From NCBI GenBank assembly GCA_013350335.1, contig CM023541.1:39610739-39674738 (forward strand): DNA of 64,000 bases, read 5' to 3'. This stretch comes from Chimonanthus salicifolius. Its lineage: Eukaryota > Streptophyta > Magnoliopsida > Laurales > Calycanthaceae. Made by a program: the position numbers and the translations under genes. The notes below the pieces were generated by a model. That model had not been told where the DNA came from. It worked only from the letters and a program-made list of their open reading frames with translations, and did no database searches. The stretch's first letter is position 1, and each line of letters starts with the position of its first letter. Positions 33,477-45,545 of the stretch are shown here, one piece after another.

Positions 33477-35230
33477 TTAGAAATCTCAACTTTTATCAAA
33501 ATTTCAAAAAAATATTAGAAAATTAAGCAGAAACACTACAAACTACGTGAACAACAATAACATATCTTCATTGAATTCAATAATCATCTCGTCAAATTAT
33601 TTCTATAAAAACCTCAACATTTGAGATTATTTTAGAGCTGAGTTTAAAAAACTAATGAAAATAATTAAAAATGGTCAAAATTGAAGAAAATAACTTATAA
33701 TAACTCAAAAGTTGAATAACTAATATGTTTTGTACTTGAGATGTTGAAGCTCGAGGTTCAACATTGATGAAGTTGTAATTAGTATCATCATTATCAGATA
33801 CTAATTTATCTTCTTAATCTGGAGTTGACTTTTATAATTAGATTTTGATAAATTATTATAATTGACTGAATACTAACGTGATACCCCATGGAACTTTAAC
33901 CCATAAATTGCCACAAAATTGTAATTAGTACATGTTTAACAGAGAACAAGTAGCAAGTATTATGGTGTTACCATAATATATTCTTAGAATTGAATTAAAT
34001 ATCTTACAACTTACAAGTGTTTTTGACATGGGGCCTCTCTCTTTAAGAAAAATAATGGGGAAAGGTATTTTTCTGGTTTTTTTTATTTTCAAATTATTTA
34101 CACTTTAAAAAAAAAAAATTCAAAGAAACTTTGATATTTTAAAAATACCAAATGATTGTCTTCATCTTCAATCTTTACTCAATGAGGATTTTAATAGAAC
34201 TAAAGATGGATTTTCAAAGTTATCAGTTTTTTTTTTTCACTAATGCTTCCATCGATAGAAAGTCATAATTTTTTTTTTTTATTTACGTGTGGGAAACTCA
34301 ACGGACACAGTCCTACTAAAACTCCCACCCGTGAGCCCATTACCCCTAGGGCACACCAAAGTACGTAAACTTCACTTTGGACATTGAAATTGGAGAAAAT
34401 AATAGTGCTCGGTCTCTCACTAAAGGAGAGTCCCTTTTTTTTTTAATCAAAATCAAAATAACAAGATAAAACTAATCTAAATTCTATCATAAAGATAAAA
34501 CAAATCTAAATTCTATCATCAAAATGAAGCTAATCTCAATTCTATCAGATAATGATGAGACTTGGCAGGCATTTAAATGTTAAGCAATTAATTTTAGATT
34601 CCGAATATGTTGAACAATGAATTTAAATATTGCTCCTACATGGAAAAGATTAAATCAAACAAAGATCAATAGGAGAAAAATATAATAAGAAAGGTAAAAT
34701 TGTAATTTAAAAGACAAATCAATATATAAATGAAAGTTCTGTGTACGGTCATATTCAGACATAAATGACAATTAAAGACCACCTCTCACAAACATTCTGA
34801 AAAAAGAATTATAAAAATATCATTTAACTAAAAGACACGTCATTGGACTATAGAGCAACTTCAAAAAAAAATATACAAAATATATTGCATTATTTAAATA
34901 TCAATTTTATCAAATTAAATTAAATATTTTCATTATATCAATTTTAGAAAATGAATTCCATTTAATATTTCATCTATTTAATTTTAACAAATATAATTAA
35001 TAGCTAATAGTAATTTCTATTTTAGTCATTTATTTAACTTAGTTTAGATAAAGTGACTATAAACATTTAATGAGAGTAATTCATTCAAATTTCTCACATT
35101 AGAAATACTTATCTAATTTTTAAAATTGTCTAATTAATGCACTTTTTTTAATTTCTTATTAATTATGATTTTATTTTAAATTTATTTTTGTTTGGCTCTT
35201 GTTGAATTGGTCTAGTTAATAATAATTATA
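33477..35230. other. AT-rich intergenic DNA
   Basis: No gene seen. At about 34268-34380 lies a truncated minus-strand SINE (family C, see 57808-57978): poly(T), then atttacgtgtgggaaactca and a ctagggcacaccaa word. The rest is AT-rich with several homopolymer runs. Confidence 0.5.
34268..34380 (-). mobile_element. Truncated SINE (family C)
   Basis: Starts with poly(T) and atttacgtgtgggaaactca, then acccgtgagcccattaccc and ctagggcacaccaa. These match, in order, the left two thirds of the minus-strand SINE at 57808-57978. The tRNA-like head is missing. Confidence 0.5.
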
Positions 35231-35387
35231 AAATTTGAACAACCGATGCACCCCGGCGTCCAGACGTTGGCTCGGCACGACGGTTGACACGGTCGCCACA
35301 CTGGGCGGAAGCAGCTTCCTTTGCACCCCACACCTATTTATAGCAGAAGAAGGCATTTGCCATTCCCTCTTGTCTCTCTCTCGCTCA

Positions 35388-35393
35388 TATAAA
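35388..35393 (+). promoter_or_regulatory. Probable TATA box of the CNR8-like gene
   Basis: tcatataaaac lies 68-73 bp upstream of the ATG at 35461 and follows a ct-rich stretch, as in many plant core promoters. An alternative, ctatttatagc, lies at about 35333-35343. Confidence 0.45.
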
Positions 35394-35460
35394 ACTAGAT
35401 TTCATCTCCTCTTCTGTATTCTGATTCGGCAATTTTCATTTCTAGGTTTAGGTTTTGAGA

Positions 35461-35761
35461 ATGGCGAATCTAGAGGAGTCCCGCCCTCTTCTCAATCTCG
35501 AAGACGACAACAACAATGACAACAAGAAGGAAGAAGATCAAGTCAAGACCAACGCCAATGGGAAGGACAATGGAGTAGCTGCGGCCAAGAAGGCGGAGGG
35601 AGATGAATATGCTGCCGCTGCCGTTGGATGGACTGCCGATGGCTTGCCTCTGGGACATGGAAGCGTTCTCGGGGAGCCGGTGGCCCGGTCCCATTGGAAT
35701 TCCAGCCTCCTTACCTGCCTCGGCCGCAATGATGAATTCTGCAGCAGTGATCTTGAAGTTT
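35461..35761 (+). CDS. CNR8: CNR8-like exon 1
   Basis: 100 codons plus the first base of a Cys codon; donor gtacgt at 35762. Ends CLGRNDEFCSSDLEV, the segment preceding the PLAC8 core in CNR8 proteins. Confidence 0.93.
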
Positions 35762-38700
35762 GTACGTCACGTTCATTTCACCCTTTTGAAATTGGATCTG
35801 GCTCATGAATTACTTGCCTTCTTTCTGTTCATATTTGGATTTTTTTTTTTTATAAAAATTAATCTCTCGAATTGCATCGGACAAATTAGATCTGATCAGT
35901 TTCATGTTTGGTCTTGAAGGAACATTGCAGTTTTGAATTCATTTCTCCTATTTCAGATTTTAATTGTAACTTATACTGTTATTATTATTTAATGATGTGG
36001 TGAATCCGGGTCAGATTGAGAGGATCTGACCTTTTTTTTTTGAAATGGTTAATATATTAAAAAGGAAAAGGCACCAGAGGTGCTAATACAAAGCAAACAA
36101 GAAAAGAGAAAAAAAAACAACACTACAAGCTTCCCAAAATACAGAGGAAGCCAAAAGCTTGAAGCAACACTAGGATCTGACGTATTCGTATTTGATTTTT
36201 GGGAATTTGGATTGCTTCAACTAGATCAGATGATTTTGTGGTTGGTACTTTGGAGGATTCTGATTTTGGTCATCGTTTCTCCCCTTTCCAATTGGAATTG
36301 GGTTCTTGCTCTTGAATTTTCTTTAGGTTGGCCATACAACACCCGACTTTTCTGCTAGGAGACACCCGATTTCAATTTCTTAGGCTGAAATTACCACTTT
36401 GCCCTTGCTTTTTAAGAAACAACGAATCATCCGAATTGTCCAAACCATCCGCACGAACATTTTTCGTTCGTTCGGACCATTCGGACGAACATTGCAGTAT
36501 AAAATTCCATCGTCTGGATGATCGAACTTATAAGCTTAAGATCGTTCGAACCATCACTTTGGATGGTTCGGACGATCCATCCTTTCCCTGTCTCTTTGTT
36601 TCACAGCAAGTGATGGTTCGAACGAAGATGGAGATAAAGATGGAGATTGTCTTGTTGGTTCTTCTTATCCTTCCTTCCCTTCTTGTGTAGATTGGCCGGA
36701 GAAATGTGGGATTCCTTCCATATCCCGACGCTACTTCTTCTGCTATTTTCTCTCAATAGCTGATTTGTACACACGGCAGTGCCCAGCTATTTCTTTCATT
36801 TAAACCAGCAAGATTCCCAACTATTTCTTTCATTTAAACCAGTAAGATTCTGTATACTTATCTTCATTGCTTCTCATGGATTTCCTTCCCTTTTATCTTA
36901 TCTTTCATTTAATCTCATCTCATAATTTATGCTTGCTTCTCATTTTCTTCCTTTGACCATCATTGGTAGCATCAAATGGGAGTGGTCCATAGCCACCTCT
37001 TCTTTCTCCTTTCTACTCCACCGTCCAGCATGCATCTTTATCTCCACGAGTCAATTTCTAATTAGATACTTGAGAATCTAGTTATCTCCATGAGTCAATT
37101 TTCATCTTTATCTCCATCTTTGTTCGACCACTCCCATTTGATGCTACCAATGATGGTCAAAGGAAGAAAATGGGAAGCAAGCATAAATTATGAGATGAGA
37201 TTAAGAGAAAGATAAGATAAAAGGGAAGGAAATCCATGAGAAGTAATGAAGATAAGTATACAAAATCTTACTGGTTTGAATGAAAGAAATAGCTGGGCAC
37301 TGCCGTGTGTACAAATTAGCTAATAAGAGAAAATAGCAGAAGAAGTAGTGTCGGGATATAGAAGGAATCCCACTTTTCTCTGGCCGATATACACAAGAAG
37401 GGAAGGAAGGATAAGAAGGACCAACGAGACAATTTCCATCTTTATCTCCATCTTCGTTTGAACCATCACTTGCTGTGAAACAAAGAGACAAGGAAAGGAT
37501 GGATCGTCCGAACCATCCAAAGTGATGGTTCGAATGATCTTAAGCTTATAAGTTCGATCATCCGGACGATGGAATTTTATACTGCAATGTTCGTCCGAAT
37601 GGTCCGAACAAACGAAAATATTCGTTCAGACAATTCGGTGGATTCGTTGTTTCTTAAAAAGCAAGGGCAAAATGGTAATTTCAGCTTAAGAAATTGAAAT
37701 CGGGTGTCTCCTAGCAGAAAAGTTGGGTGTCATATGGCCAGCCTTTTCTTTATTCTAATTCTATGTTTTCCCCACCCATTTCTCTTATACATCTGATGAG
37801 GAACATTTATGATTTTTCTCCCTAATGCTACCAGTCACGGATTTGGATTGGGTTAGGCATATCTAATCACTGTAGTGTCTGGTATCTTGGAGGATTGCAA
37901 TTCTGGCCTCCATTTTTTCTCTTTCCGGTTGAAAGTGGATTTGTGCATGAATTGCCTACTTTCTGTTCAGATGTTGTCTCCCTTATATTTGTTTTTCTGT
38001 GTTGAGGAGGAACCATTAAGTTTGCTTTTTCAAATGTGATCGATCCTGAAATTGGATTGGATGAAGATCTGTTTGGTAGTTATGCCAATTTACAAGTTTG
38101 CATGTTTTTGGTTGGTCTCCATTTCTTTTTTGGATTGGAATTGAATTCACTCATAAATTGCCTTCATTATATATGCTTCCCTTCTCTCAATATTTTTCTG
38201 CACTTGAAGAGGAAGTTTTGAGTTATTCCCCTGCAGTTGTTCATGAATTTCAATTGGGTCACGCAGATCTATCAGTTTGTACTAGGTAGTTGAAAAGAGG
38301 GAAGAGAGGAGGGAGTGGTTGATTTCAATGGCATTTGGTTTTCAGGAATACAAATTCCAGAAAGGAAGGAGACAGTTATTTGCATGGGTATCATTGAAAT
38401 TGGCTATTATCATGTTGATTGTGCAATAAGTGATTATTTTCTGGTATAGTGGGCTATAGTTATAGACAGAGACCATAGCTGAGTGGGTGGATATGTTGGC
38501 ACTTTTTTTTTCAACCTTCTGGTTAGTGGAATTATCAACCTTAAGTTTAAATAACCAAATGAGTGGAAGAATATTACTCAGAATAGCTGATCAGTTATAG
38601 GTGGGGTGAGGTTTTGGTTATTTTGGCGATCGTGGTGATGGTGTCAATGATTAATAGAAGTTTCAAAGGTTACTTACAAGGCCCCATATCTCCCTTATTT

Positions 38701-41700
38701 TTAAATTATTTCTGAAATTCTTAGTGACTTATGTTTTAGGAGATCAAGTCTTTTGGTGTTCTTGGGATTATGAACCTACCACTTGTTGATAGATTTCTTG
38801 TTTATTATGGCTGAGGGTATCAAATGTTGGTGTCCTTGGCATCTCTCTCTTTCTCTCATTCATTTAGTGGTGGGTGAAGTTGAAGCAAAGCTAGTGGCTA
38901 GGGCCAAGTGAAAGCAAGGAGATTTTGAACTTTGTGGATATGTCAAGAAGGATGAGTGAAATGCTAGTTGAGAGCTACTATGTATGATATGATGATCTTT
39001 TGGATGGGTGCTTTCAAGGATTTCCTGCTTGTAAGAAGCTCCCTTGACTTGCTGGATACCATGTGCTTTAGTAGGCTACATGAGCTCTGTAGTTTGCAAC
39101 AACTGAAAGAATCTCAATAAGCAAAATTTGATGTTGTTTTGATGTAATGTCTTAAATCTACTATTATGCACTTTGGTTGATAACATAGATATGAAGATGA
39201 GCATAGAAGATTCGAAGAAGGAGATGGAAGTAAAAGGGTTTTAGGGCTAGATGCTAGATGAAAGAGTGAAACCTTGTCGGGCCACATTTTTTAAAGTAAA
39301 TTTGTAACTGAAGACATGTGCAACATGTCACATGTAGAAAATATCCAAACCAAAACCCTCAAACACAAAAGAACAATAATAATAAAGAACGTTCAGACCA
39401 TTCACTACCTTTGGTGCCCCTCTAAGGAAGATGATTATTGTGAATGCTTGTCCACTATGTTTATCAGATGCAAAGTTTGATAATCATTTGTTGCTTCATT
39501 ATCCGTATTCTTTTTAGATTTGGGTGCACTTCTCCCAATTGCTGGGTGTGGTTCTTTGTATGCCGTGGTCATGGGAGAGTTGTTTAATGAAGAAGTGGTG
39601 ACGACTGGAAGCTTTTTTCGTCGCTGTTTGTGGAGGGTGACGATTTTGAGCATTGTGTGGTCAATTTGGCTTGAATGTGATAAAAGGGTTTTCCATGGTA
39701 AATAGTGGTTGGTGGTGTCTCTTCTCGACCTTATCAAAATTCGGACAGCTTGGTGGTTGGTTGGGTCATCAAAGTATCGGGTGTGTGTCAATTTTAGAGA
39801 TTTGTAGAAATTGGGCTTCAGTGGATTCAGTCTCTCATCATGTGGCGCCTAGACATCAAGTTGCATGGACTCCAGCTAGCGGTCTTTTGATGTTAAATTT
39901 TGATGAAAGTTGTGTGCGAAATATTGGGTTGGCAAGTTATGGAGGGCTCATTTGCAATGAATTAGGGTCTTCTCTGCTTTCTTTTGCTGGTCCAATTCCT
40001 AATGGTTCAGTTATTGATGTGGAATTGTTTGCATTATGGCAAGACATTTTGGAATTGAAGGACTTAGGTGTTTTTGGGAGCATTGTAGAAGGTGATTCTC
40101 AGGTAGTAGTTGGGTGGGCTTTAGGCTCACTTTGTCCGTGGATTTTTTTGTACAAAATTGAAAGAATCAGGCACATTATTGCTTCTTTTCAGTACAAAGT
40201 TGTTTGGGTTCCTCGGTCGGCTAATTCTGTAGCAGATGAATTGGCTCGTCAGGGGTTGTCTTTACTCATGGAAGTCTTGTAATTTTGGAGGGTTTGTTTT
40301 TCATTTTTTGTTAGGCTTTGTTTAGCCTAAGTTTTGTTTCCTCTTGTATTCTTTCTTTCCTTTTAATGAAGTTATCTTTCAAAAAAACATTAACCATATT
40401 GACACCCTTCAAAAAGTGCATAGCATCAAAAGCTTAGCACTAATAGCCCTTATAGTTTTATCAATTAAGAGATGGGAACTCCCCATGCCCCACCTTGCAG
40501 CCACTTCTAATTGGCAACATTCTTGGGTAATCTGAATGAATAGCAATCCCTCTTTCCCCTCCTTTTGTTATTTATCAATTAACATGGTAGCTTGGTGCTT
40601 GCTTTGTTCTCTTGGTCTTCATATTGACAAACATGACAAATATAACAGGTCTCCTTGGAAGCTTTGTTCCTTGTGTCCTGTATGGAAGTAATGTTGAGAG
40701 GCTAGGATCAGCAGGTTCTGGTGCTTTTGCAAATCACTGCCTTCCTTACTCTGGTCTGTATTTGCTTGGAAATTCTCTTTTTGGTTGGAACTGTTTGGCA
40801 CCCTGGTTTTCATATCCGAGCCGAACAGCAATTCGCCGGAAATTCAATCTTGAGGCAAGTTTTTGTCATTTAATTTCTTTATCATACATCAATTTTTTTT
40901 TTTTGTTACGTTCTCATTGTATGTTCTATGAAGATAATCATGATGTTATTTTCCACAAAAATGCAAAAAAAATGATGTTGATTATATCATGATTGTTTTG
41001 ACTTCTTGTGTGCACATGTATGTATACACGTTCATGTTTGTTGTATGCCAAAACTCATCATCAAAGCCATATCATACCAATTTGGTGTTTTTCTTTTTTT
41101 ATGGAGATTTTTGTGGTTTCAGTTTCTTGTATGTGATTTTATTATTATTGTTTTTTTTTTGGTGGTATACTGCATCTGTGTGTGTGTGTGTGCGCGTGCG
41201 CGTGTGCACGCGCATGTGTCTGCCTGCTTGCGTGATGAACATTGGAATTTTAAAATGTGAATTTTCAAAATGGGTGGTGGTGATGTTATATAGCATAAGG
41301 CCTTTTGCATATGACAAATCCTCCATATTAAATCAAATGGAAAAGTTATCGCAATAGCTTGTTGAATACCTGTCTTTATTGCACAGAGACTCTGAAAGTG
41401 TGTTACACACCCAAGTCATACATATCTTGTTTTATTCTTCATGTATTCTTCACACTCTTCATGGATTCTTCTAGTACCTTTTAACCTTGTTCCCCAAGGT
41501 GCCAAGAATATAATCATACCTTTCTCCTTTTGAAACCTAACAAAAATTTTAATATGTCTGTAACTTGATTAAGGCTTGTATATTATTATTGGTGTTATTT
41601 TGCACTTTATTGTCATTTAAAATAAATTTAAATGATTCAAGTATTATGTTGCATCCATGGAACCTATGTTTTGTTGAGAGAGAGAAAGAGAGTTGACCTC

Positions 41701-44016
41701 AATGAAATAGAAGAACCATGATACTAAGGTGAAAGTGTTGGATATAACTAAACATGGCTATATTGCCTTAGTGTGCTGAGTTATAATTGTAAGATATATA
41801 TGTATAATAAAGTATGTGATAACCTAGTACCTCTCTCAACATAATAATGATGATGATTAAATCTTACAAAATGTAATTACATTTTTTTTTGAAATGGTTC
41901 ATATATAAAAGACAAAGGCACTAGAGGTGCAAATACAGATAAGAAAACAACCACAATTACAAACAAGAGATGGAAAGAAAACTCCCACCAGAAAAGCAAA
42001 CTAACAACAACAGAAGACAAAAAACTCGACCGGCGCATGTTCATTAGTTGGGTTTGGGTTGGGCTTTGTCAAAAAAAGCCCGAGTCTATCCGAAGCCCTT
42101 CATGCTTTTGAAGTCAAAGCTCGAGCCTTCTGTTTAAAGCCCGTTTATTTTGTACCTGGCATTTTTTTTATTTTCTTAAAAAAATTTCTTTGTAATTTGA
42201 AAATTTAACCATATAGATTGAAAGTATATTTAAATATTTACCACTAAGAAAATTTCATTCAAAAACTCAATTTCTAGCCACTTGATCTTGATAGTCAAAG
42301 TTGGTAAGAGCTTGGTCCATCAGACAAGAATATTTTTCAAGCCTATTTATTTAAGTCGGGCTCAAGCGGGGTTCAAACAAATGAACACCTCTAGCCTGAA
42401 GCCATGAATATCCTCCTTTGGATAAAATTGAATCATTGTAGTCTTGAAAAATATGGCTGGTCTAATGAAGGCTATTTTTATAGATAGTCTATTCAAGTAA
42501 AGACCTTTCTGACCAACCAATCCACATGGGCCTGGTGGGTTACACTTACTGCTCCTGGAATTGATATTTGAGGTCAAGGCCACATATGATCTTGATCATT
42601 CAAAATCAAATGACTTTTTTTTTTATATGACCGAAGGTGTCCAGGCGTCTCACCCGTTGGGGACTTTACTCGACTAAATCTTTTGAAGCATGTGCACACC
42701 CCTACACACACATACCGGGTCCAAACGATGCGGGTTCCATGGGGAGTGGCCAAGAGGGGTTTGAGCATGAATCAAACTCAAGACCTCCCTTCATGAGGGA
42801 AACTTCTTGACCGTCAGGCCAACCCCCTTTGGGTTAATCAAATGACTTTCTTTAACTTTGCTCATGTAGTTATGAACTTGGGCCAGCTTGAATTTGGTTT
42901 CAATGATGTTGAGCTATGCTTAAGAGAAACTCAATCAAGTTGAGTTGGGCTCAAACCATACTCAGTTTGGCTTGTCAACATTTGAGCATTTAAGCACAAG
43001 TTTGCTCAGAAATTGAGCCAAGCGAAGTCCATTTTCAGCTCTGTTGGTGATGACAGTAAATTTGAATTGACTTAAACTCTATTCAAGCAATATCTAATAT
43101 ATGTAGCAATATCTAATATATGTAGCATATATTCAATATTAAGTGTACGTTAAAAACACAAAGACCTATAAATAAGCACATGCAAACACATTTTACATTT
43201 AAACCTTTTTTTCCCTGAATCTTGATACAAGATTCCATAAACATTTTACCAAGGCCAGAGACCTCAACTTTGAACTCATGCTCCTCTTAAGTCTTAACAA
43301 GACAAGCAGAACCTAGTTTGACCTGGCTTGTTTACTCACGAGACTTGAAGAAAAGACAAATTGAGCTGTGCAAAGTTTGCTTACAAGTCAGTTTGGTTTG
43401 TTCAGAGCCTTGTTTTTATGATTTGATAGGATTTAGGTCCATTGGAATGGTTATGGATTTGCAAAAATTGAGTTTGATTTAGTTAGAATTTGATTAAGTT
43501 TCTTACTTGGAGCTTTGTATTTGTTTAGTTTTAAATCTTGAACTTTGTGCCAACCATGGTTTGATTGATTCAATCAAGGTAATTTGTGGTAGACCTCATG
43601 TTCAAACATAGACTTTCTAATTGACTCATCTCTGTGGGGATTGTTTTTGTGATGGCCATGTTCGGAAACCACAATTGCTTTAGTGCCAGTCCCATCAATT
43701 TGGATTTTGCAATTAAATTGAGGTAAACAATATTAAAACTCAGAACTTTCCTTACTGCTTCAAAAAGGTAACCATGTTTCTTCTTTTTTTAAAAAAAGAA
43801 GAAAAAATTCAATACCTTGTAAATATTCTTTATTCACCAACAATTGATTGAAATATTCCTTGTGCACGTGTTATTAATTAATATTCTTTGCTCTTTGGTT
43901 ACAAAGGATTTGTTTTGGCTTGATTTGGTTCGAGTTTGGGATTCTTGGCCCCAGTTGCTCCCAGTTGTTCTCTTCCTGCATGCTGGTTTCTTCATGATTT
44001 AACAAATATTTTCTGT

Positions 44017-44088
<72 letters not shown>

Positions 44089-44481
44089 GACAGTCCATTT
44101 ACATAATGAAAAACTTCAATGGTGAAGTTACTTCCTGTTTAATTAAACTGCTGAAAAAAAAAGAAAAAAAAAACTCAGATCTGTCTGCTGAAATCAGATG
44201 GAAACCATTTGACTAATGTTTTTCTTCTGTTATGATAACAGGGCAGCTGTGAGGCGTTAACTAGATCCTGTGGATGCTGCAGAGGCATAGTGGAAGATGA
44301 GGATCAGCGGGAGCAATGCGAAACAGCATGTGATTTTGCTACACACTTCTTCTGCCACACATGCTCCCTTTGCCAGGAAAGTAGAGAGCTGCGTCGCAGG
44401 ATGCCTCATCCTGGATTTAATGGGCGCTCGGTCCTGGTTATGATTGCACCACCAGAACAAATGATGGGCCGTGGAGCTTGA
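35461..44481 (+). CDS. CNR8: PLAC8-family protein, cell number regulator 8-like
   Basis: Three exons, 35461-35761, 40649-40854 and 44242-44481, joined in frame to 248 residues. Exon 1 encodes an acidic, Asn/Lys-rich N-terminus and ends CLGRNDEFCSSDLEV. Exon 2 holds LLGSFVPCVLYGSNVERL and LGNSLFGWNCLAPWF, the Cys-rich PLAC8 core with two hydrophobic stretches. Exon 3 has GCCRGIVEDEDQREQCE, CHTCSLCQESRELRRR and PHPGFNGRSVLVMIAP. Order and wording match plant CNR8, a relative of tomato fw2.2 and maize CNR1; these are membrane-associated proteins linked to cell number and metal or ion transport, but CNR8's own role is not established. Start: ATG in gagaatggc; an upstream frame extension lacks an ATG. 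Intron 2 has a GC donor. Introns of 4.9 and 3.4 kb hold LINEs, a SINE and a long foldback element. Confidence 0.95.
36031..36171 (-). mobile_element. 5'-truncated LINE-like 3' end with TSD
   Basis: Exact 10-bp duplications aggatctgac lie at 36021-36030 and 36172-36181. The insert starts with poly(T) and gaaatggttaatatattaaa, then gcaccagaggtgctaataca, matching the insertion that starts near 41882. In CNR8 intron 1. Confidence 0.82.
36326..37743. mobile_element. Foldback MULE-like element with long inverted arms
   Basis: Exact 9-bp duplications ttttcttta flank it (36317-36325 and 37744-37752). The arms at about 36326-36987 and 37126-37743 are inverted copies of each other over more than 600 bp, separated by a loop of about 138 bp. 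Ends are ggttggccatacaacaccc and its inverted counterpart. The left arm is longer because a tatttctttcatttaaacca unit is duplicated. Long terminal inverted repeats with 9-bp target duplications fit non-autonomous Mutator-like foldback elements. ORFs inside the arms are mirror images, not genes. In CNR8 intron 1. Confidence 0.92.
37753..39425. other. CNR8 intron 1, no gene
   Basis: Unassigned intron DNA. Several words near the two ends of the foldback element (tgaattgcctactttctgtt; aattgggtcacgcagatct) echo 35800-35900, suggesting small local duplications of intron sequence. Confidence 0.4.
39430..40387 (+). mobile_element. 5'-truncated LINE with RNase H domain
   Basis: Starts in the zinc-binding region (broken frame, FDNHLLLHYPYSF, then WRVTILSIVWSIWLECDKRV). 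The RNase H domain is open to 40282: LNFDESCVRNIGLASYGG, FGSIVEGDSQVVVGWALG and VWVPRSANSVADELARQGL. The 3' UTR ends taatgaagttatctttc and a short A run at about 40380-40387. In CNR8 intron 1. Confidence 0.85.
40649..40854 (+). CDS. CNR8: CNR8-like exon 2, followed by a GC donor
   Basis: Acceptor tataacag ends at 40648. The exon completes the Cys codon and adds 68 codons, ending AATCTTGAG. The intron then begins GCAAGT, not GT. The nearest GT (40859) would break the frame with exon 3. Confidence 0.93.
41178..41222. repeat. GT/GC alternating purine-pyrimidine microsatellite
   Basis: tgtgtgtgtgtgtgcgcgtg then cgcgtgtgcacgcgcatgtg, in CNR8 intron 2. Alternating purine-pyrimidine DNA of this type can adopt Z-form. 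Confidence 0.9.
41882..42030 (-). mobile_element. LINE-like 3' end, minus orientation
   Basis: Poly(T) followed by gaaatggttcatatataaaa and gcactagaggtgcaaataca, closely similar to the insert at 36031-36171. The right edge is approximate; no duplication was fixed. Confidence 0.6.
42618..42835 (-). mobile_element. SINE (family A), full length with TSD
   Basis: 14-bp duplications aatcaaatgacttt lie at 42604-42617 and 42836-42849. The minus strand starts aacccaaagggggttggcct (A box), has gagtttgattc as B box, and ends cacctt/cggtcatat and poly(A). In CNR8 intron 2. Confidence 0.9.
42850..44020. other. CNR8 intron 2, no gene
   Basis: Runs of ttgagtttg/caagct words near 42900-43080 and 43260-43400 look like decayed repeats. 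No exon or RNA gene seen. Confidence 0.45.
44021..44085. repeat. (AT)n microsatellite, about 32 units
   Basis: An uninterrupted at repeat of about 65 bp, ending 156 bp upstream of CNR8 exon 3. Confidence 0.97.
44242..44481 (+). CDS. CNR8: CNR8-like exon 3
   Basis: Acceptor gataacag ends at 44241. 79 codons and TGA at 44479-44481. Holds the second Cys cluster and the conserved C-terminus (MIAPPEQMMGRGA). Confidence 0.94.
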   Translation, partial: GSCEALTRSCGCCRGIVEDEDQREQCETACDFATHFFCHTCSLCQESRELRRRMPHPGFNGRSVLVMIAPPEQMMGRGA

Positions 44482-45415
44482 GGTAATCTCTCTGCCGGTC
44501 AGATATGTACCTGATGCCTTAGAAGTGTAATAATAAGATTTCGTTTACTTGAAACTCCTTAATATCCACCGTTGTTTTGTATGTATGTGAAGGCTTGCTA
44601 CAATGCCTAGATACCAACTGTTGCATTCACGACCATCTTATATATCATAATTGTGTTGTAAATGAGTCTTTATTTAAGTGTGATTTCCAAATTTAATAAG
44701 CAAATACACCATTAAAGTATTATTTGGTTGTTTGTTTGGAAATTCTAATCAGGGCATCCAACATTAAAGCATGCCTATCCTTCCACTGTGGGTGTTGACC
44801 TCGACTGGCTTTGGTTGTTTGAGATTTGGCCTCTCTCTCTGTGTGTGAAGTCCAGAAGGGGAAATAATTTTCTTCCTTCAGAAGTGAAGGGTCAAAGACC
44901 GAATTTCACGATTGCCATCAAACTTTCTGAATTACGTTCGAATTATTATTTTCTTTCCTTTTTCTGGTGTGATAGTGGAGCTTGATTTTTTATAAAAGAA
45001 TTTCAACCATTTGCAAATTTGATGTCACTTAATATATCTATAATGTGACTTTATGAGTGGAAAATGACAAAAATAAATAAAAAATTAAAGAATGTTATCC
45101 AAGCTTTAAATATGGCTGTAACAAATGTATCAGTTTCTTCCAAGGAGGAAGCTTACACAAGATGGGTTGAGTGAGGTCATTAGACATAGTTGTTAGGTAA
45201 ACATCTGGATTGCAACTGGGATGGGCTTTACAATTAGTAGTTGATGGATATTGAGCTTAAAGATCTTCCTTTGTATGATGAGAATCGCTATGAATGGGGA
45301 GTGCTCTATAAAGGAATTTACAGAATTTATTTTTCCTCTAGAAGGTAGGCCTTGAGGTGCTTATGAATGGAGGAGACATGCTAAGGTCTAGAGACATCAT
45401 CAGCAAAATTTGTGT
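44482..45415. other. CNR8 3' UTR and downstream DNA
   Basis: The 3' UTR probably ends within the first 250 bp, where taataataagatt and ctttatttaag could serve as poly(A) signals. The remainder shows no gene. Confidence 0.45.
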
Positions 45416-45419
45416 TCCC

Positions 45420-45545
45420 TTGTTTTTAAGACCAAGGTGTGCAGGCCTCTTACATCCCCGACTAATTTTCAGAGCTTGTTTAAGTCTCTCTTCCCACACG
45501 TATCACACACCAAGTAACTGTACAGGGACGTATTCCTTTTAAAAT
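45420..45545 (-). mobile_element. Truncated SINE (family A)
   Basis: tttttaagaccaaggtgtgc then aggcctcttacatccccgac and taattttc follow the order of the minus-strand family A tail (gaccgaaggtgtccaggcg ... gactaaat). Edges approximate. Confidence 0.4.

Noticed and set aside
36328..37491. Mirror-image ORFs in the foldback element
   Set aside because: The same peptide appears from both arms because they are inverted copies; low-complexity, no family match.
43874..44098. ORF with a run of YI repeats
   Set aside because: A direct translation of the (AT)n microsatellite.
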